64,000 nucleotides of DNA from Falsirhodobacter sp051195255 (GCF_051195255.1 NZ_JBNJLK010000001.1:186001-250000); one strand, 5' to 3'. Shown: positions 40,710-50,166, counted from the stretch's first letter. Made by a program: numbers and translations. The notes: generated by a model from the letters alone, not told the origin.

Positions 40710-43211
40710 TCAGGCGGTCAGGGGCGGAAACAGGTCCATGTCCAGTTGCACCCCCCGCGCCCGTGCGCTTTCGATCACCGCTTCCTGCAATTCGCGGTTC
40801 CGGGCCAAAAGGTCGCGGAACCGGTTTTCGTCCAGCGCCAGCAGCGTCGAATAGGCGATGGAGGTCACCTGGGCCGAGCGCGTCTTGCGCAGCAGGATCG
40901 ACAGTTGCCCGAACATGTCGCCCCGGCCCAGACGGCGCTTCTCGCCCGCGATCTCCGACTCGATCGCGCCCGAGGCGATGAAGAACACGCGCCGCGCCGG
41001 ATCGCCGCGCCGCACCAGAATCTCGCCCGGCTGGGCATAGAAGGTGTACATCGCCTTGGACAGCGCCGCGCGCTGGTCGTCGTCCATGCCCGCGAACAGG
41101 GGGAACTGGCGGATCAGCTCGTCCTTGTGAACGGCCAGATCCAGCCGGGGGCGGGCTTGGCTGCGGGCGCGGTTCTCCTCGATCGTGTCGCACAGGGTCT
41201 TGTGCAGCTCGGGTCCGATCAGGCCGTCTTCCAGCAGCGCCGCATATTGCCGTTCCTCCATCCGAAGGGCGGTGCGGCGGATGTAGCGACGCTCCATCTC
41301 CTCGGTGTAAAGAGGGTATTGCAGGTGAAGGCTTTCCAGCGCCCGCTCCGTTTCCTCCTCGCGGCGTTTCAGAAGTTCGTGCAGCAGGTCCGACACGCGT
41401 CGGCCATACAGGCGGCGCACCTTCTGGTCGATGTAGTCATGCAGGTGCCGCAGGATCGTGCGCTGGATCAGAAGGGTGTCGAACCGATCCGCCACCACAT
41501 TCGCCAAGGGCACGGACAGGCGCAGGCGGTTGTGCAGCACCACGGCGATCTTGGCCATCGGCCCCGCCGTCAGGCTGCGCCGCGCGGCCGAACGGTATCC
41601 GTCCCGCCCCTGCTGGCGCGTCCGTTCGATCAGGTAGTCGACGTTGGACAGCATCCCTTCCACCAGACGCGGGGTGATCAGCTGTTCGTGGAAGCTGCTC
41701 AGGATTTCTTCCCGCTCTCTCACTGCCAGGGCCACAAGGCCAAGGGTGATGCGTTCGCGGTCCGGAATCTCGTCCGTAGACTCCGCGCGCTGAACGGCGT
41801 TTTCCAGCCGCTGGCCGAACCGCTTGGCCTCGGACCGGACGATGTCGCGCGACAGTTCATGTTCGCGGATCGAGCCGGCCACTTCCTCGCGGACGTTCTG
41901 CAGGGCGACGGCGATCACCTGGTTCGACAAGGCCAGATCCAGCGGCGACAGTTGCGCCAGACCCAGACGGCGGATCACGCGGCGCAGGGTCGTGCCCTGC
42001 ACGAACAGCGTGAACAGCACGTAGCCGGTGGCAAGAATCCCGATCTCGCGCTTGATGTTCGCGGGGACCAGCGCGTTTTCGGTGACGGCCAGCGCCAGCG
42101 CCAGCGTCACGGCCCCGCGCAGCCCGCCCCACAGCAGCGCGGCCCGATAGGCCGGTTCCACCCGGGGCGACAGCTTCAGCACGCGCAGCGCCGGGATCAC
42201 CCCCCACAGGATCAGCGCGCGCGACGCGAAGGCCGCCAGCGCCACGATCAGGATCAGCAGCAGGTCGTGCCAGCGGACATCCCCCAGAAGGCGCGGGATC
42301 AGCAGCGCGGCCAGAACGAAGATCAGCGCCCCCGCCCAATGCGCCAGCAACCCCCACAATTCACGCAACTGCGCCCAAGTGGAAGGCGCCAGCCGCGACG
42401 GGCCGGACAGGTTCAGCAAGAGCCCCGCGCCCACCACGGCCACCACGCCCGACACGTGCAACTCCTCGGCGGCGATGTAGGTGATGTAGGGCAGCGCCAC
42501 GCTGACCGAGATCTGCGCTAGCGGATGGCCCGGCATCAGGCGCATCAGTTCCACACCCGCGCGGCCCACGACCAGCCCGACCAGAAGCCCCCCGCCCAGA
42601 AGCCATGGGAACGTGCTCAGCCCCGACAACAGGGTCGGGTTCGGCACGCCGGCCATCACATAGGTCAGGAAGAAGCCGAAGAGCGCGATGGCCGCGGCGT
42701 CGTTCAGCAGGCTTTCGCCTTCCACGATCCGCATCAGGCGCTGGGGCGCGGCCACGTTGCGGAAGATGCTGACCACGGCCGAGGGGTCCGTGGTGGACAC
42801 GATCGCCCCCAGCAGAAGGCAGCCCACAAGCGGCATCGAGCTGAACGGCGTCAGAGCCAGCCCGATCACCAGCGTGGCCGCCAGCACGGCCAGAACGGCC
42901 ATCACGAGGATCGGCACCCAGTCATCCACCATGCGGCGGACATTCAGGGCCAGCGCCACCTCGAACAGCAGCGTGGGCAGGAAGACGACAAGGAAGACCG
43001 ACGACTTGATGGGCAGCGCCAGCGCCTCGCGCAGATCAGGGCCGAAGCCCGCATCCATCGTCTGCAGGATCAGCGCCGCCGAGCCCAGCGCGGCCCCCAC
43101 CACCGCCAGCACCACCGAATAGGGCAATCGCAACCGCACCGACAGCGGTTCGGACAGGGCGATGACGATGAACAACAGCGCGGTGACGCCGACAATCAGG
43201 GTGATATCCAT
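40710..43211 (-). CDS. CPA1-type cation:proton antiporter with C-terminal cyclic-nucleotide-binding domain
   Basis: 833 aa. Residues 1-410 form 12-13 membrane helices with VSTTDPSAVVSIFRN and EGESLLNDAAAIALFG, the ion-binding motifs of NhaP/CPA1 exchangers. A helical cytoplasmic region (about 410-690) is followed by a CRP-like cNMP-binding domain (FPLFAGMDDDQRAALSKAMY, GDMFGQLSILLRKTRSAQV). The phosphate-binding cassette keeps an arginine and a glycine but lacks the classic E-L pair. It probably exchanges Na+ or K+ for H+ under nucleotide control. Confidence 0.88.
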   Translation of the reverse strand: MDITLIVGVTALLFIVIALSEPLSVRLRLPYSVVLAVVGAALGSAALILQTMDAGFGPDLREALALPIKSSVFLVVFLPTLLFEVALALNVRRMVDDWVPILVMAVLAVLAATLVIGLALTPFSSMPLVGCLLLGAIVSTTDPSAVVSIFRNVAAPQRLMRIVEGESLLNDAAAIALFGFFLTYVMAGVPNPTLLSGLSTFPWLLGGGLLVGLVVGRAGVELMRLMPGHPLAQISVSVALPYITYIAAEELHVSGVVAVVGAGLLLNLSGPSRLAPSTWAQLRELWGLLAHWAGALIFVLAALLIPRLLGDVRWHDLLLILIVALAAFASRALILWGVIPALRVLKLSPRVEPAYRAALLWGGLRGAVTLALALAVTENALVPANIKREIGILATGYVLFTLFVQGTTLRRVIRRLGLAQLSPLDLALSNQVIAVALQNVREEVAGSIREHELSRDIVRSEAKRFGQRLENAVQRAESTDEIPDRERITLGLVALAVREREEILSSFHEQLITPRLVEGMLSNVDYLIERTRQQGRDGYRSAARRSLTAGPMAKIAVVLHNRLRLSVPLANVVADRFDTLLIQRTILRHLHDYIDQKVRRLYGRRVSDLLHELLKRREEETERALESLHLQYPLYTEEMERRYIRRTALRMEERQYAALLEDGLIGPELHKTLCDTIEENRARSQARPRLDLAVHKDELIRQFPLFAGMDDDQRAALSKAMYTFYAQPGEILVRRGDPARRVFFIASGAIESEIAGEKRRLGRGDMFGQLSILLRKTRSAQVTSIAYSTLLALDENRFRDLLARNRELQEAVIESARARGVQLDMDLFPPLTA

Positions 43212-43358
43212 CCGTAATCTCTACGCTGATCCTTTTGCCCCGTGAAAGCCACTTTCCCGTCAAAGGGCAAGCCTTCGCGACAAGAAGCCGAGCGTTCGTC
43301 TTCGCGGGAACCGTCGCCGCCACCGGACCGTTCCTTCCGCAGCCCGAGGTAGCCCCAC

Positions 43359-44348
43359 ATGAAACGATTTTCCTGCCCCGTCTGCCAGCAGCGGACACAT
43401 TTCAAGAACACGCTCTGCCTCAATTGCGGGACGCAACTGGCCTATGATCCGGACACCGCCTCGATGGTGGCGCTGGACGACGCGCGGGCCTGCGGCAACC
43501 GCGACCTGATCGACTGCAACTGGCAGACCGAAGGCGGAGGCCTTTGCGAATGCTGCGCCTCCTCGCACGTGATACCGGACCTGAGCATTCCGGGCAACCT
43601 GGACCGCTGGCGGCGGCTGGAAACGGAAAAGCGCCGGCTTTACTATTCGCTCATCGCGCTGGGCCTACCCCGCCGCGCGCCTTCGGGCAAGGAACTGAGC
43701 TTTTCGTTCCTGGGCGACCAGCTGGCGCCCGACGGGTCGGTGGCCCAGCGCGTGCTGACCGGCCACGAGGATGGCGCCATTACCCTGAACATCGCCGAAG
43801 CCGACGATGACGAGCGTGAGGCGCGGCGCGTGGCGATGGGCGAACCCTATCGCACGCTTCTGGGCCATCTGCGGCACGAGGTCGGGCATTACTACTGGGA
43901 GGTGCTGATCCGCGACGCCGGCCGCGAGGCGGAATGCGCCCGCCTGTTCGGCGACGCGAACCAGGACTACGCCGCCGCCCTTCAGCGCCATTATGCCGAA
44001 GGGCCGCCCGCCGACTGGGAGGAGCACTTCATCTCCAGCTATGCCGCCGCCCATCCGTGGGAGGATTGGGCCGAAACCTGGGCGCATATCCTGCACATCG
44101 TGGACGGTCTGGACACCGCCCGCAGCCACGGGGTGGATCCGTCGGGAACCGGCCTGTCCGACGCCCACGCCATTGACGACGCGGCAACCCTGCTGGCCGC
44201 CTGGACCCCGGTTGCCGAGGCGTTGAACGCGATGAACCGATCCATCGGGCATGGCGATTTCTATCCCTTCGTGATCCCGCCGCCGGTGGCCGCAAAGATG
44301 GATTACATGCTGCACCTGATCCACGGACAGGCCCCTGCCGGGGGTTGA
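43359..44348 (+). CDS. Putative zinc-binding peptidase (Peptidase_Mx type)
   Basis: 329 aa. An N-terminal zinc ribbon (CPVC at 6-9 and CLNCG) is followed by a metallopeptidase-like domain with HLRHEVGHYYWEVL (HEVGH as HExxH) and a downstream ED/E region (HPWEDWAETWAHIL). The whole layout matches the family annotated as zinc-binding peptidase. Substrate and role are unknown. It is divergent from the antiporter gene with 147 bases between starts. Confidence 0.85.
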   Translation: MKRFSCPVCQQRTHFKNTLCLNCGTQLAYDPDTASMVALDDARACGNRDLIDCNWQTEGGGLCECCASSHVIPDLSIPGNLDRWRRLETEKRRLYYSLIALGLPRRAPSGKELSFSFLGDQLAPDGSVAQRVLTGHEDGAITLNIAEADDDEREARRVAMGEPYRTLLGHLRHEVGHYYWEVLIRDAGREAECARLFGDANQDYAAALQRHYAEGPPADWEEHFISSYAAAHPWEDWAETWAHILHIVDGLDTARSHGVDPSGTGLSDAHAIDDAATLLAAWTPVAEALNAMNRSIGHGDFYPFVIPPPVAAKMDYMLHLIHGQAPAGG

Positions 44349-44428
44349 ACCACAGGCCCGAACAGGCCATCAGGGCCATGGACCAGTGGTTCTGCCATCT
44401 GAAAACGAAAAGATCAAAAAGGCGCGAC

Positions 44429-46627
44429 ATGTCACTTCGCACCCTCCTTGCCGCCCTGATGTTCGCGCTGCTGCCCATCGCCGGCCTTGCCCAGCAGCTG
44501 CCCGGCACGGACACCCCGACCACCCCCGCCATTTCCCCCGACGAGGCCGTTCAACGCCTTCTGGACGTGTTGCAGGATGATCAGGCCCGCACGGCGCTCA
44601 TCGACACGCTGAAGGCCGACCCGGCCGTCGCCGCCGCCGACCCTGCGGCCGAGGACGAGCCGCCCCCCGCGCTGGCCCAGCAGGTGGCTGAAAGCACGGC
44701 CGCGGCGGGGCGCGAGGTGGCGGGCGAACTGGCCCGCGTCGGGCAGCAACTGGTCGGCAGCCTCGGCCTCTTCCAGGATCTGAAGGTGGGCGGGGCCCAT
44801 CGGATGGAAGCCATCCAGCTGTTCATGACGATCTTCACCACGATCGTCATCGCCGCCGTGCTGATGCGCGGCGCCAACATCGTGGCCGGGCGGCGTTCCC
44901 CGCCGCCGACGGCCGGCTTCTGGCGGCGGACGCGGGCCGCACTGCTCATCACCGCGCTGCGGGCGGTGGGCATCGTTCTGGCCTGGACGGCCGGATACGC
45001 GCTGGCCAGCTTCGTCTTTTCGCACACGGGCAGCCCCAGCGCGTCTCAGACGCTCTACCTCAACGCGTTCCTGCTTTATGGCGTGGTGCGGGTCATCCTG
45101 CGGGCCATCAACAGCCCGCACGCCGATGACGAACCCACCCTCAGCGTTCTGGCGCCCGGGGCGCAGGCCATCATCTATCGCAACCTGGTCATGGTGTCGG
45201 GGATCGTCATCCAGGGCCTGCTGTTCGTGGTGCCCCTGACGCGCATCTGGATGGGCTTTGCCGCCGTGCGTCCCATGCGGACCGTGGTGGCCACCATCGC
45301 CGCCGTGGCGGCCGTGATCGCCATCCGCCGGATCGCACGCGCGCTGGACCTGGCCCGTGGCGACCGCTTCAGCGGCGAAACAAATGCGGGATCCGCCGTG
45401 GCCCTGGGCGCGCAGCGGACCTGGCGGACCATCTGGCCGGCCCTGACGCTGATCTACATCGCCTACAGCTGGTTCATCGTCGTGACCCGCCCCGCCCTGA
45501 TCGAGACGGTGATCCTGCGCGGCACCGTCCACACCATCCTTGCCGTGTTCCTGCTGCTGATGGGCATGCGCCTGCTGCGGTCGGCCACGCACATAAACGT
45601 GTCGCTGCCGGAAACGCTTCTGGCCCTGTCGCCGGCGCTGGCACGGCGCACCAGCATGGTGGTGATGATCCTGACCTGGATCGCGGCCATCTTCCTGATG
45701 CTCTTCGCCCTGTCGCTGGCGCTGTCGGGCTGGGGCTGGGTCAGCCGCAGCATTCTGGGCGATCCCATCGCGCAAGCGGTGCTGTGGCGCGTGTTGTCGG
45801 CCCTGCTTCTGTCCGTGATCGCCGCCGTGATCTGGGCCGTGGTGGACGGCTGGATCGAATACAAGCTGACGCATGGCATCAACGGCCAATCCGCCACGAA
45901 CCGCACCCGCACACTGCTGGCGCTGTTCCGGAATGGCTTCACCATCGCGCTTGTGGTCGTGGCGACCATGATCACCTTGTCGCAGATCGGCATCAACATC
46001 GCGCCGCTGATCGCGGGCGCCGGGGTCATCGGCCTTGCCGTCGGTTTTGGCGCGCAGACGCTGGTGAAGGACGTCATCACAGGCGTGTTCATCCAGCTGG
46101 AAAACGCGATCAACGTGGGCGACGTGGTCGAAGTCGGCGCCGTGTCCGGCTCGGTGGAAAAGGTGAACATCCGCACCGTCCGCCTGCGGGCGGGCAACGG
46201 CTCGGTCCACATCGTGCCCTTCTCTTCGGTCACGACGGTGACCAACATGACCCGTGACTTCGGTGCGCACATCATGGATGTCGGCATCGCGTACCGCGAG
46301 GATATCACGCGCGCCAAGGCGGCCCTTCAGGAAGCCTATGACCGCCTGATCAAGGAGCCGGAATTCGGCGAGTTGGTCACGGCCCCGCTCGACATGCAGG
46401 GCGTCATGGGCCTGGGCCCGGATTCGGTCAACCTGCGCGTCATCATCAAGACGCTGCCGGCCAAGCACTGGGGCGTGGGGCGTCGTTACACCGAACTGGT
46501 CAAGCAGGTCATGGACGAATGGAACATCGAGATCCCGTTCCCCCAACGCCAGCTTCACCTGCCGGAAGGGTTCGAGAAGATGCTGGCCGCAGCGCCGGAG
46601 AAAGTCGTTCCGAAGAACCCGGCCTGA
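44429..46627 (+). CDS. MscS-family mechanosensitive channel with extended N-terminal region
   Basis: 732 aa. A signal peptide (MSLRTLLAALMFALLPIAG) leads into a helical periplasmic region and about ten membrane helices. The C-terminal MscS module is clear: GAGVIGLAVGFGAQTLVKD in TM3, followed by FIQLENAINVGDVVEVG and VHIVPFSSVTTVTNMTRDF. The size places it with YnaI/YbdG/MscM-like long members that gate under membrane tension. I start at MSLRTLL because the upstream extension to 44345 has no signal character. A terminator follows. Confidence 0.88.
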   Translation: MSLRTLLAALMFALLPIAGLAQQLPGTDTPTTPAISPDEAVQRLLDVLQDDQARTALIDTLKADPAVAAADPAAEDEPPPALAQQVAESTAAAGREVAGELARVGQQLVGSLGLFQDLKVGGAHRMEAIQLFMTIFTTIVIAAVLMRGANIVAGRRSPPPTAGFWRRTRAALLITALRAVGIVLAWTAGYALASFVFSHTGSPSASQTLYLNAFLLYGVVRVILRAINSPHADDEPTLSVLAPGAQAIIYRNLVMVSGIVIQGLLFVVPLTRIWMGFAAVRPMRTVVATIAAVAAVIAIRRIARALDLARGDRFSGETNAGSAVALGAQRTWRTIWPALTLIYIAYSWFIVVTRPALIETVILRGTVHTILAVFLLLMGMRLLRSATHINVSLPETLLALSPALARRTSMVVMILTWIAAIFLMLFALSLALSGWGWVSRSILGDPIAQAVLWRVLSALLLSVIAAVIWAVVDGWIEYKLTHGINGQSATNRTRTLLALFRNGFTIALVVVATMITLSQIGINIAPLIAGAGVIGLAVGFGAQTLVKDVITGVFIQLENAINVGDVVEVGAVSGSVEKVNIRTVRLRAGNGSVHIVPFSSVTTVTNMTRDFGAHIMDVGIAYREDITRAKAALQEAYDRLIKEPEFGELVTAPLDMQGVMGLGPDSVNLRVIIKTLPAKHWGVGRRYTELVKQVMDEWNIEIPFPQRQLHLPEGFEKMLAAAPEKVVPKNPA

Positions 46628-46635
46628 CCCAAAGC

Positions 46636-46661
46636 AAAAGCGCCCCGTTGGGGCGCTTTTT
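46636..46661. terminator. Bidirectional terminator between mscS-like gene and udgX
   Basis: Arms AAAAGCGCCCC / GGGGCGCTTTT with a GTT loop. The T-run at 46657-46661 serves the plus-strand gene; the A-run on the left serves the convergent one, whose stop codon touches the element. Confidence 0.9.
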
Positions 46662-48076
46662 CAATCCAGGTAGCGGGCGGCTTGGGCCAGGTCCTCGCGG
46701 AACTTCGCCCGTTCCACCTTTGCCAGTTCCGGGTCGGGCAGGCGCAGAAGATAGGACGGGTGCACGGTGACAAGAACCGGCGTCCCGTCCTTCATCTCCT
46801 CGATCCCGCCACGGCGTTTCAGGATGCCTTCCCCCTTGCCCGTCAGCGACTGAAGCGCGGTGGCGCCCATGGACACGATCAGCTTCGGACGGATCAGCCC
46901 CAGTTCGCCTTCCAGCCACAAGTGGCAGGCGCGGATTTCGCCCGTGTCGGGACGCTGGTGGATGCGGCGCTTGCCGCGCGGCGTGAACTTGAAATGCTTG
47001 ACCGCGTTGGTGACGTAAAGCTGGCGGCGGTCCAGACCCGCGGCCTCTGCCTCCTCGTCGAAAACCTTGCCGGCGGGGCCTACGAAGGGGCGGCCGGCCA
47101 GATCCTCCTGATCGCCGGGCTGTTCGCCCACGACCATGATCTTCGCGTCGCGCGGCCCTTCCCCGAACACCGTTTGCGTGGCGGGCGCATACAGCGGGCA
47201 GCGCGTGCAGGCGGCGGCCTCGGCCCGCAAGGCGTCCAGCGTTCCCGCCTCGGGCTGAAGGCGTTCCGGCATGGCCATGGTCCGGGCGACGGCGCGGCGA
47301 CGTTCGGGCGCTTCCTCGGCCTCGCGGGCCTGCATCTCGCGCACGCGGGCGTCGGCGCCACGGATCAGGTCGGGGATCAGGTCCGCCTCGGGCAGGTTCT
47401 TCCAGTATTTCTTCGGCATCTCGGATTGCATCGCCTTCACCATGACACGACCGGGATTGAAGATGCTGGCGTAATAGGTGCGCCACAGATCCTCGGTCGC
47501 GTCCGGCGGCGGGCGGGCGGTGTCGGCCGTTTCCTCGAAGTGAAGCGTGCCGTCGAACCGCGCCGTCACGGCCGGGGTGGCGATCACCCAGTCCATGTCG
47601 GCAAAACGTTTGGCAAAGAAGGGTGTTCCACGTTCCACGATGTGATGGTCCGGTTCAAACCACGCGGCAAAGGCGCGGCGGGGGCCTTCGGTGGGCACCT
47701 CGCGGAAGCGGACAAAGGCGTGCATCTTGTGGATGTCGCGGCGGACGGTCTTGGCCTGCTCCATCAGCTTGCGCAGGGCGGGGTCGGTCCGGTCGCCCCA
47801 GGCCAGCCCGTCGTTCAGGCGCAAGACCAGTGCGTGCGCGCGGTTGAAGCGTTCGGAATCGGAATGGCACAAGGCCGTCTCGATCTCATCCAACGCCTCG
47901 CGCCCGATCTTCAATGGACGCGGGAGAATGGGCGGAAGGTCCGGCACCAGCAGGTCGCGCGCCTCCTCCCCCACGGTCCAGCGCACGCCTTCGGGGGCGA
48001 CGCCTTCGGCCGCCAGCCGCCGCACGTGATCGCGCCAGGCCGCCACCGTTCCGATGACGGGCAGGACGATCCGCAT
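46661..48076 (-). CDS. UdgX-type uracil-DNA glycosylase fused to a DUF4130 domain
   Basis: 471 aa. The N-terminal 250 residues form a DUF4130/TIGR03915 domain. The C-terminal domain is a UDG with Fe-S cysteines CTRC (C290, C293), the catalytic loop GEQPGDQEDLAGRPFVGPAG, and a KRRIH loop at 369-373. In characterised UdgX proteins that loop's histidine forms a covalent bond to the abasic site after uracil removal; H373 occupies this position here. Its start overlaps the stop of the radical SAM gene (TGATG), so they are one operon, with a LexA box upstream. Confidence 0.92.
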   Translation of the reverse strand: MRIVLPVIGTVAAWRDHVRRLAAEGVAPEGVRWTVGEEARDLLVPDLPPILPRPLKIGREALDEIETALCHSDSERFNRAHALVLRLNDGLAWGDRTDPALRKLMEQAKTVRRDIHKMHAFVRFREVPTEGPRRAFAAWFEPDHHIVERGTPFFAKRFADMDWVIATPAVTARFDGTLHFEETADTARPPPDATEDLWRTYYASIFNPGRVMVKAMQSEMPKKYWKNLPEADLIPDLIRGADARVREMQAREAEEAPERRRAVARTMAMPERLQPEAGTLDALRAEAAACTRCPLYAPATQTVFGEGPRDAKIMVVGEQPGDQEDLAGRPFVGPAGKVFDEEAEAAGLDRRQLYVTNAVKHFKFTPRGKRRIHQRPDTGEIRACHLWLEGELGLIRPKLIVSMGATALQSLTGKGEGILKRRGGIEEMKDGTPVLVTVHPSYLLRLPDPELAKVERAKFREDLAQAARYLD

Positions 48077-49296
48077 CAGAACAGGCTCAGCTGTTCCGGG
48101 GGCGGGGCGAAGCGGGCGCGCAGGTCGGCCACCTCCAGCCCCTTGGCCTGCCAGCCGGGAAGGGTGATGAAGGGCTTGGCCTTCTTCAGGATCGCCCCCA
48201 TCGCCACCAGATGTTCGTACCGCACCAGCCCACGGCGGCGAGTGTCCAGAATGCGGTCCACCGTCTTCACCCCAAAGCCCGGCACCCGCAACAGCGCCTC
48301 GCGCGTGGCGCGGTTCACGTCCACCGGAAACGCCTCGCGATGCGCGATGGCCCAGGCGGTCTTCGGATCGACGTCAAGGTCGAGCATCCCCTGCCCCGCC
48401 ACCTCGTCCACCTCGAACCCGTAAAAGCGCAGCAGCCAGTCGGCCTGATACAGGCGGTGTTCGCGGATCAGCGGCGGCTTCACCAAGGGCAGCATCTTCG
48501 ACGCATCAGGGATGGGGGAAAAAGCGGAGTAATACACCCGGCTCAGCCCGTAATTGGCGTACAGGTTCGATGCGTTGCCAAGGATGGCGCGATCGTCGGC
48601 GGCGTCGGCGCCCACGATCATCTGCGTCGACTGGCCGGCCGGCGCGAACTTCGCCCGCGCCTTGCCGGTATGGGTCTTCTCGCGCGACTCCTCGCGCTTC
48701 AGGCGGACGGCGCCCATGGCTTGCCGGATGCCTTGCGCGGACTTTTCCGGGGCCAGATCGGCGAGCGACCGTTCGGTCGGCAGCTCGATGTTGATCGACA
48801 GGCGGTCGGCGTATCTCCCGGCCTCGTCGATCAGTTCGGGCGAGGCGTCGGGGATGGTCTTCAGGTGGATGTAGCCGCGGAAATTCTCCACCTCGCGCAG
48901 GGTCTTGGCGATGCGCACCATATCGGCCATCGTGTCGTCCGGGCTGCGGATGATGCCCGAGGACAAGAACAGCCCTTCGATGTAGTTGCGGCGGTAGAAC
49001 TCCATCGTCAGCCGCACCACCTCCTCCACGGAAAAGCGGGCCCGTTCCACCTTCGACGACACGCGATTCACGCAATAGGCGCAGTCGTAGATGCAGAAGT
49101 TCGTCATCAGGATCTTCAGAAGGCTGATGCAGCGACCGTCCGGCGCATAGGCGTGGCAAATCCCCGACCCACCCGAACTGCCCACACCCTTGCCGTCACG
49201 GGAATCCCGCCGCTCCCCGCCCGAGGAAGCGCAGGACGCGTCGTATTTCGCGGCGTCCGACAGGATGGCGAGTTTTTCGGTCAGTGTGCGGGGCAT
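48076..49296 (-). CDS. Putative DNA modification/repair radical SAM protein (TIGR03916)
   Basis: 406 aa. The radical SAM cysteines are C68, C72 and C75 in NFCIYDCAYC. Other conserved parts are ADAADDRAIL-type MIVGADAADD and a C-terminal helix-hairpin-helix (LLRVPGFGVKTVDRI) for DNA contact. The early SCASSGGERR is typical of TIGR03916. Its partner is the DUF4130-UdgX gene downstream (TGATG overlap). The reaction is not known. A LexA box ends 2 bases before the ATG, so the transcript is probably leaderless or nearly so. Confidence 0.9.
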   Translation of the reverse strand: MPRTLTEKLAILSDAAKYDASCASSGGERRDSRDGKGVGSSGGSGICHAYAPDGRCISLLKILMTNFCIYDCAYCVNRVSSKVERARFSVEEVVRLTMEFYRRNYIEGLFLSSGIIRSPDDTMADMVRIAKTLREVENFRGYIHLKTIPDASPELIDEAGRYADRLSINIELPTERSLADLAPEKSAQGIRQAMGAVRLKREESREKTHTGKARAKFAPAGQSTQMIVGADAADDRAILGNASNLYANYGLSRVYYSAFSPIPDASKMLPLVKPPLIREHRLYQADWLLRFYGFEVDEVAGQGMLDLDVDPKTAWAIAHREAFPVDVNRATREALLRVPGFGVKTVDRILDTRRRGLVRYEHLVAMGAILKKAKPFITLPGWQAKGLEVADLRARFAPPPEQLSLF

Positions 49297-49298
49297 AT

Positions 49299-49313
49299 GT
49301 TCATATTATGTTC
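49299..49313 (-). promoter_or_regulatory. LexA (SOS) box upstream of the radical SAM/UdgX operon
   Basis: On the coding strand the sequence is GAAC-ATAATAT-GAAC, an exact match to the alphaproteobacterial LexA consensus GAAC-N7-GAAC. It ends 2 bases before the start codon, where bound LexA would block transcription. Confidence 0.85.
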
Positions 49314-49367
49314 GCGCAGCGTGCATTGCAAGATCCGGGCCGTAAACCATGTCTGCTATTTAGGTGT

Positions 49368-49385
49368 TGTTAACTTTAATTAACA
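49368..49385. promoter_or_regulatory. AT-rich inverted repeat in the intergenic region before the PRC-barrel gene
   Basis: TGTTAA-N6-TTAACA is an isolated AT-rich dyad in an otherwise GC-rich 210-base gap. It resembles a CtrA site but has 6 bases between the TTAA blocks, not 7. It may be part of a promoter for a transcript running rightwards to the hairpin at 49460. Confidence 0.4.
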
Positions 49386-49459
49386 GTTCACCCTCTTTTC
49401 GCCCTGCGCTAGATGAGGCGTATTGACGAGTGAAACGTGTACGAGTGTTGTGAAAGTGA

Positions 49460-49487
49460 AATGGCGGCAGGGTGTCCTGCCGCCATT
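49460..49487. terminator. Strong hairpin terminator downstream of the PRC-barrel gene
   Basis: Perfect 12-base arms AATGGCGGCAGG / CCTGCCGCCATT with a GTGT loop. On the minus strand TTTCACTTT follows; on the plus strand ATCTTA follows. It ends the PRC-barrel gene (stop at 49507) and could equally end a small plus-strand RNA. Confidence 0.8.
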
Positions 49488-49506
49488 ATCTTACGCTCCG
49501 GAAGGA

Positions 49507-50166
49507 TCATCCCTCGTGTTCGGGGAGGTCCTTGATCTGGTCTTCGGTCATGGTGGTGTAGGCGCGAACCTCGTCACCGTCGTTCTTCTTGTAGACCATC
49601 AACTCCGAAATGTTCAGCGACACCGGCTTGGCGCCAATGCCCAGGAAGCCGCCCACATCGACGATCACCTGCGTCGGCGTGCCGGTTTCCGGCATCACGG
49701 ACGCGATCTTGCCGACCGAGCTTTCCTCGGAGTCGTAGACCGTGATGTCGCCCAGCATGTCGGCGGTGACCTCTTCCGTCTTCACGGGGGTGAAGCCTTC
49801 CGGCGGGGTCATCGCGGCACCCGGCAGGCTGTCGCCCGCGGCCGGATCATTCGGCGCCGCGTTGGAACCGGCGGGTGGCTCCGTCGTGGTGGCGGGCGGG
49901 GTCGCCGTGTTCGAAGGCGCGTTCTGGGCGTTCGGCGGGGCCGATTCACCCGGGACCGACGGCGTCTGGGTCGAGTTCATCGCCGGTTCGCCGCCCGTGT
50001 TGCCGGTGTTGACCGGATCGGCCGCGGGCGAGGCCTCGTTGCCGGTCATCGGGGCCTGCTGCGCGCCGCTTCCGGTGGTCGGGTTGCTGGAATCGGGGGC
50101 CGTTTGTGCAAAAGATGCGCCCGACACGAGGGCCAGGATTGCGGTCGAAAGTGCAAGCGTCTTCAT
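49507..50166 (-). CDS. Exported PRC-barrel domain protein
   Basis: 219 aa. Signal peptide MKTLALSTAILALVSGASFA, then a low-complexity Pro/Thr/Asn/Ala-rich linker (about residues 22-120), then a PRC-barrel domain (about 135-219: DMLGDITVYDSEESSVGKI, GGFLGIGAKPVSLNISEL). Such proteins are common in Rhizobiales and Rhodobacterales envelopes and are often stress-induced; no function is proved. AGAAGGAGTTTCGC precedes the ATG. Divergent from treY by 153 bases. Confidence 0.85.
   Translation of the reverse strand: MKTLALSTAILALVSGASFAQTAPDSSNPTTGSGAQQAPMTGNEASPAADPVNTGNTGGEPAMNSTQTPSVPGESAPPNAQNAPSNTATPPATTTEPPAGSNAAPNDPAAGDSLPGAAMTPPEGFTPVKTEEVTADMLGDITVYDSEESSVGKIASVMPETGTPTQVIVDVGGFLGIGAKPVSLNISELMVYKKNDGDEVRAYTTMTEDQIKDLPEHEG

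Noticed and set aside
49370..49384. CtrA binding site
   Set aside because: CtrA needs TTAA-N7-TTAA(C). Here the gap is 6 bases, so I list it only as an AT-rich dyad.
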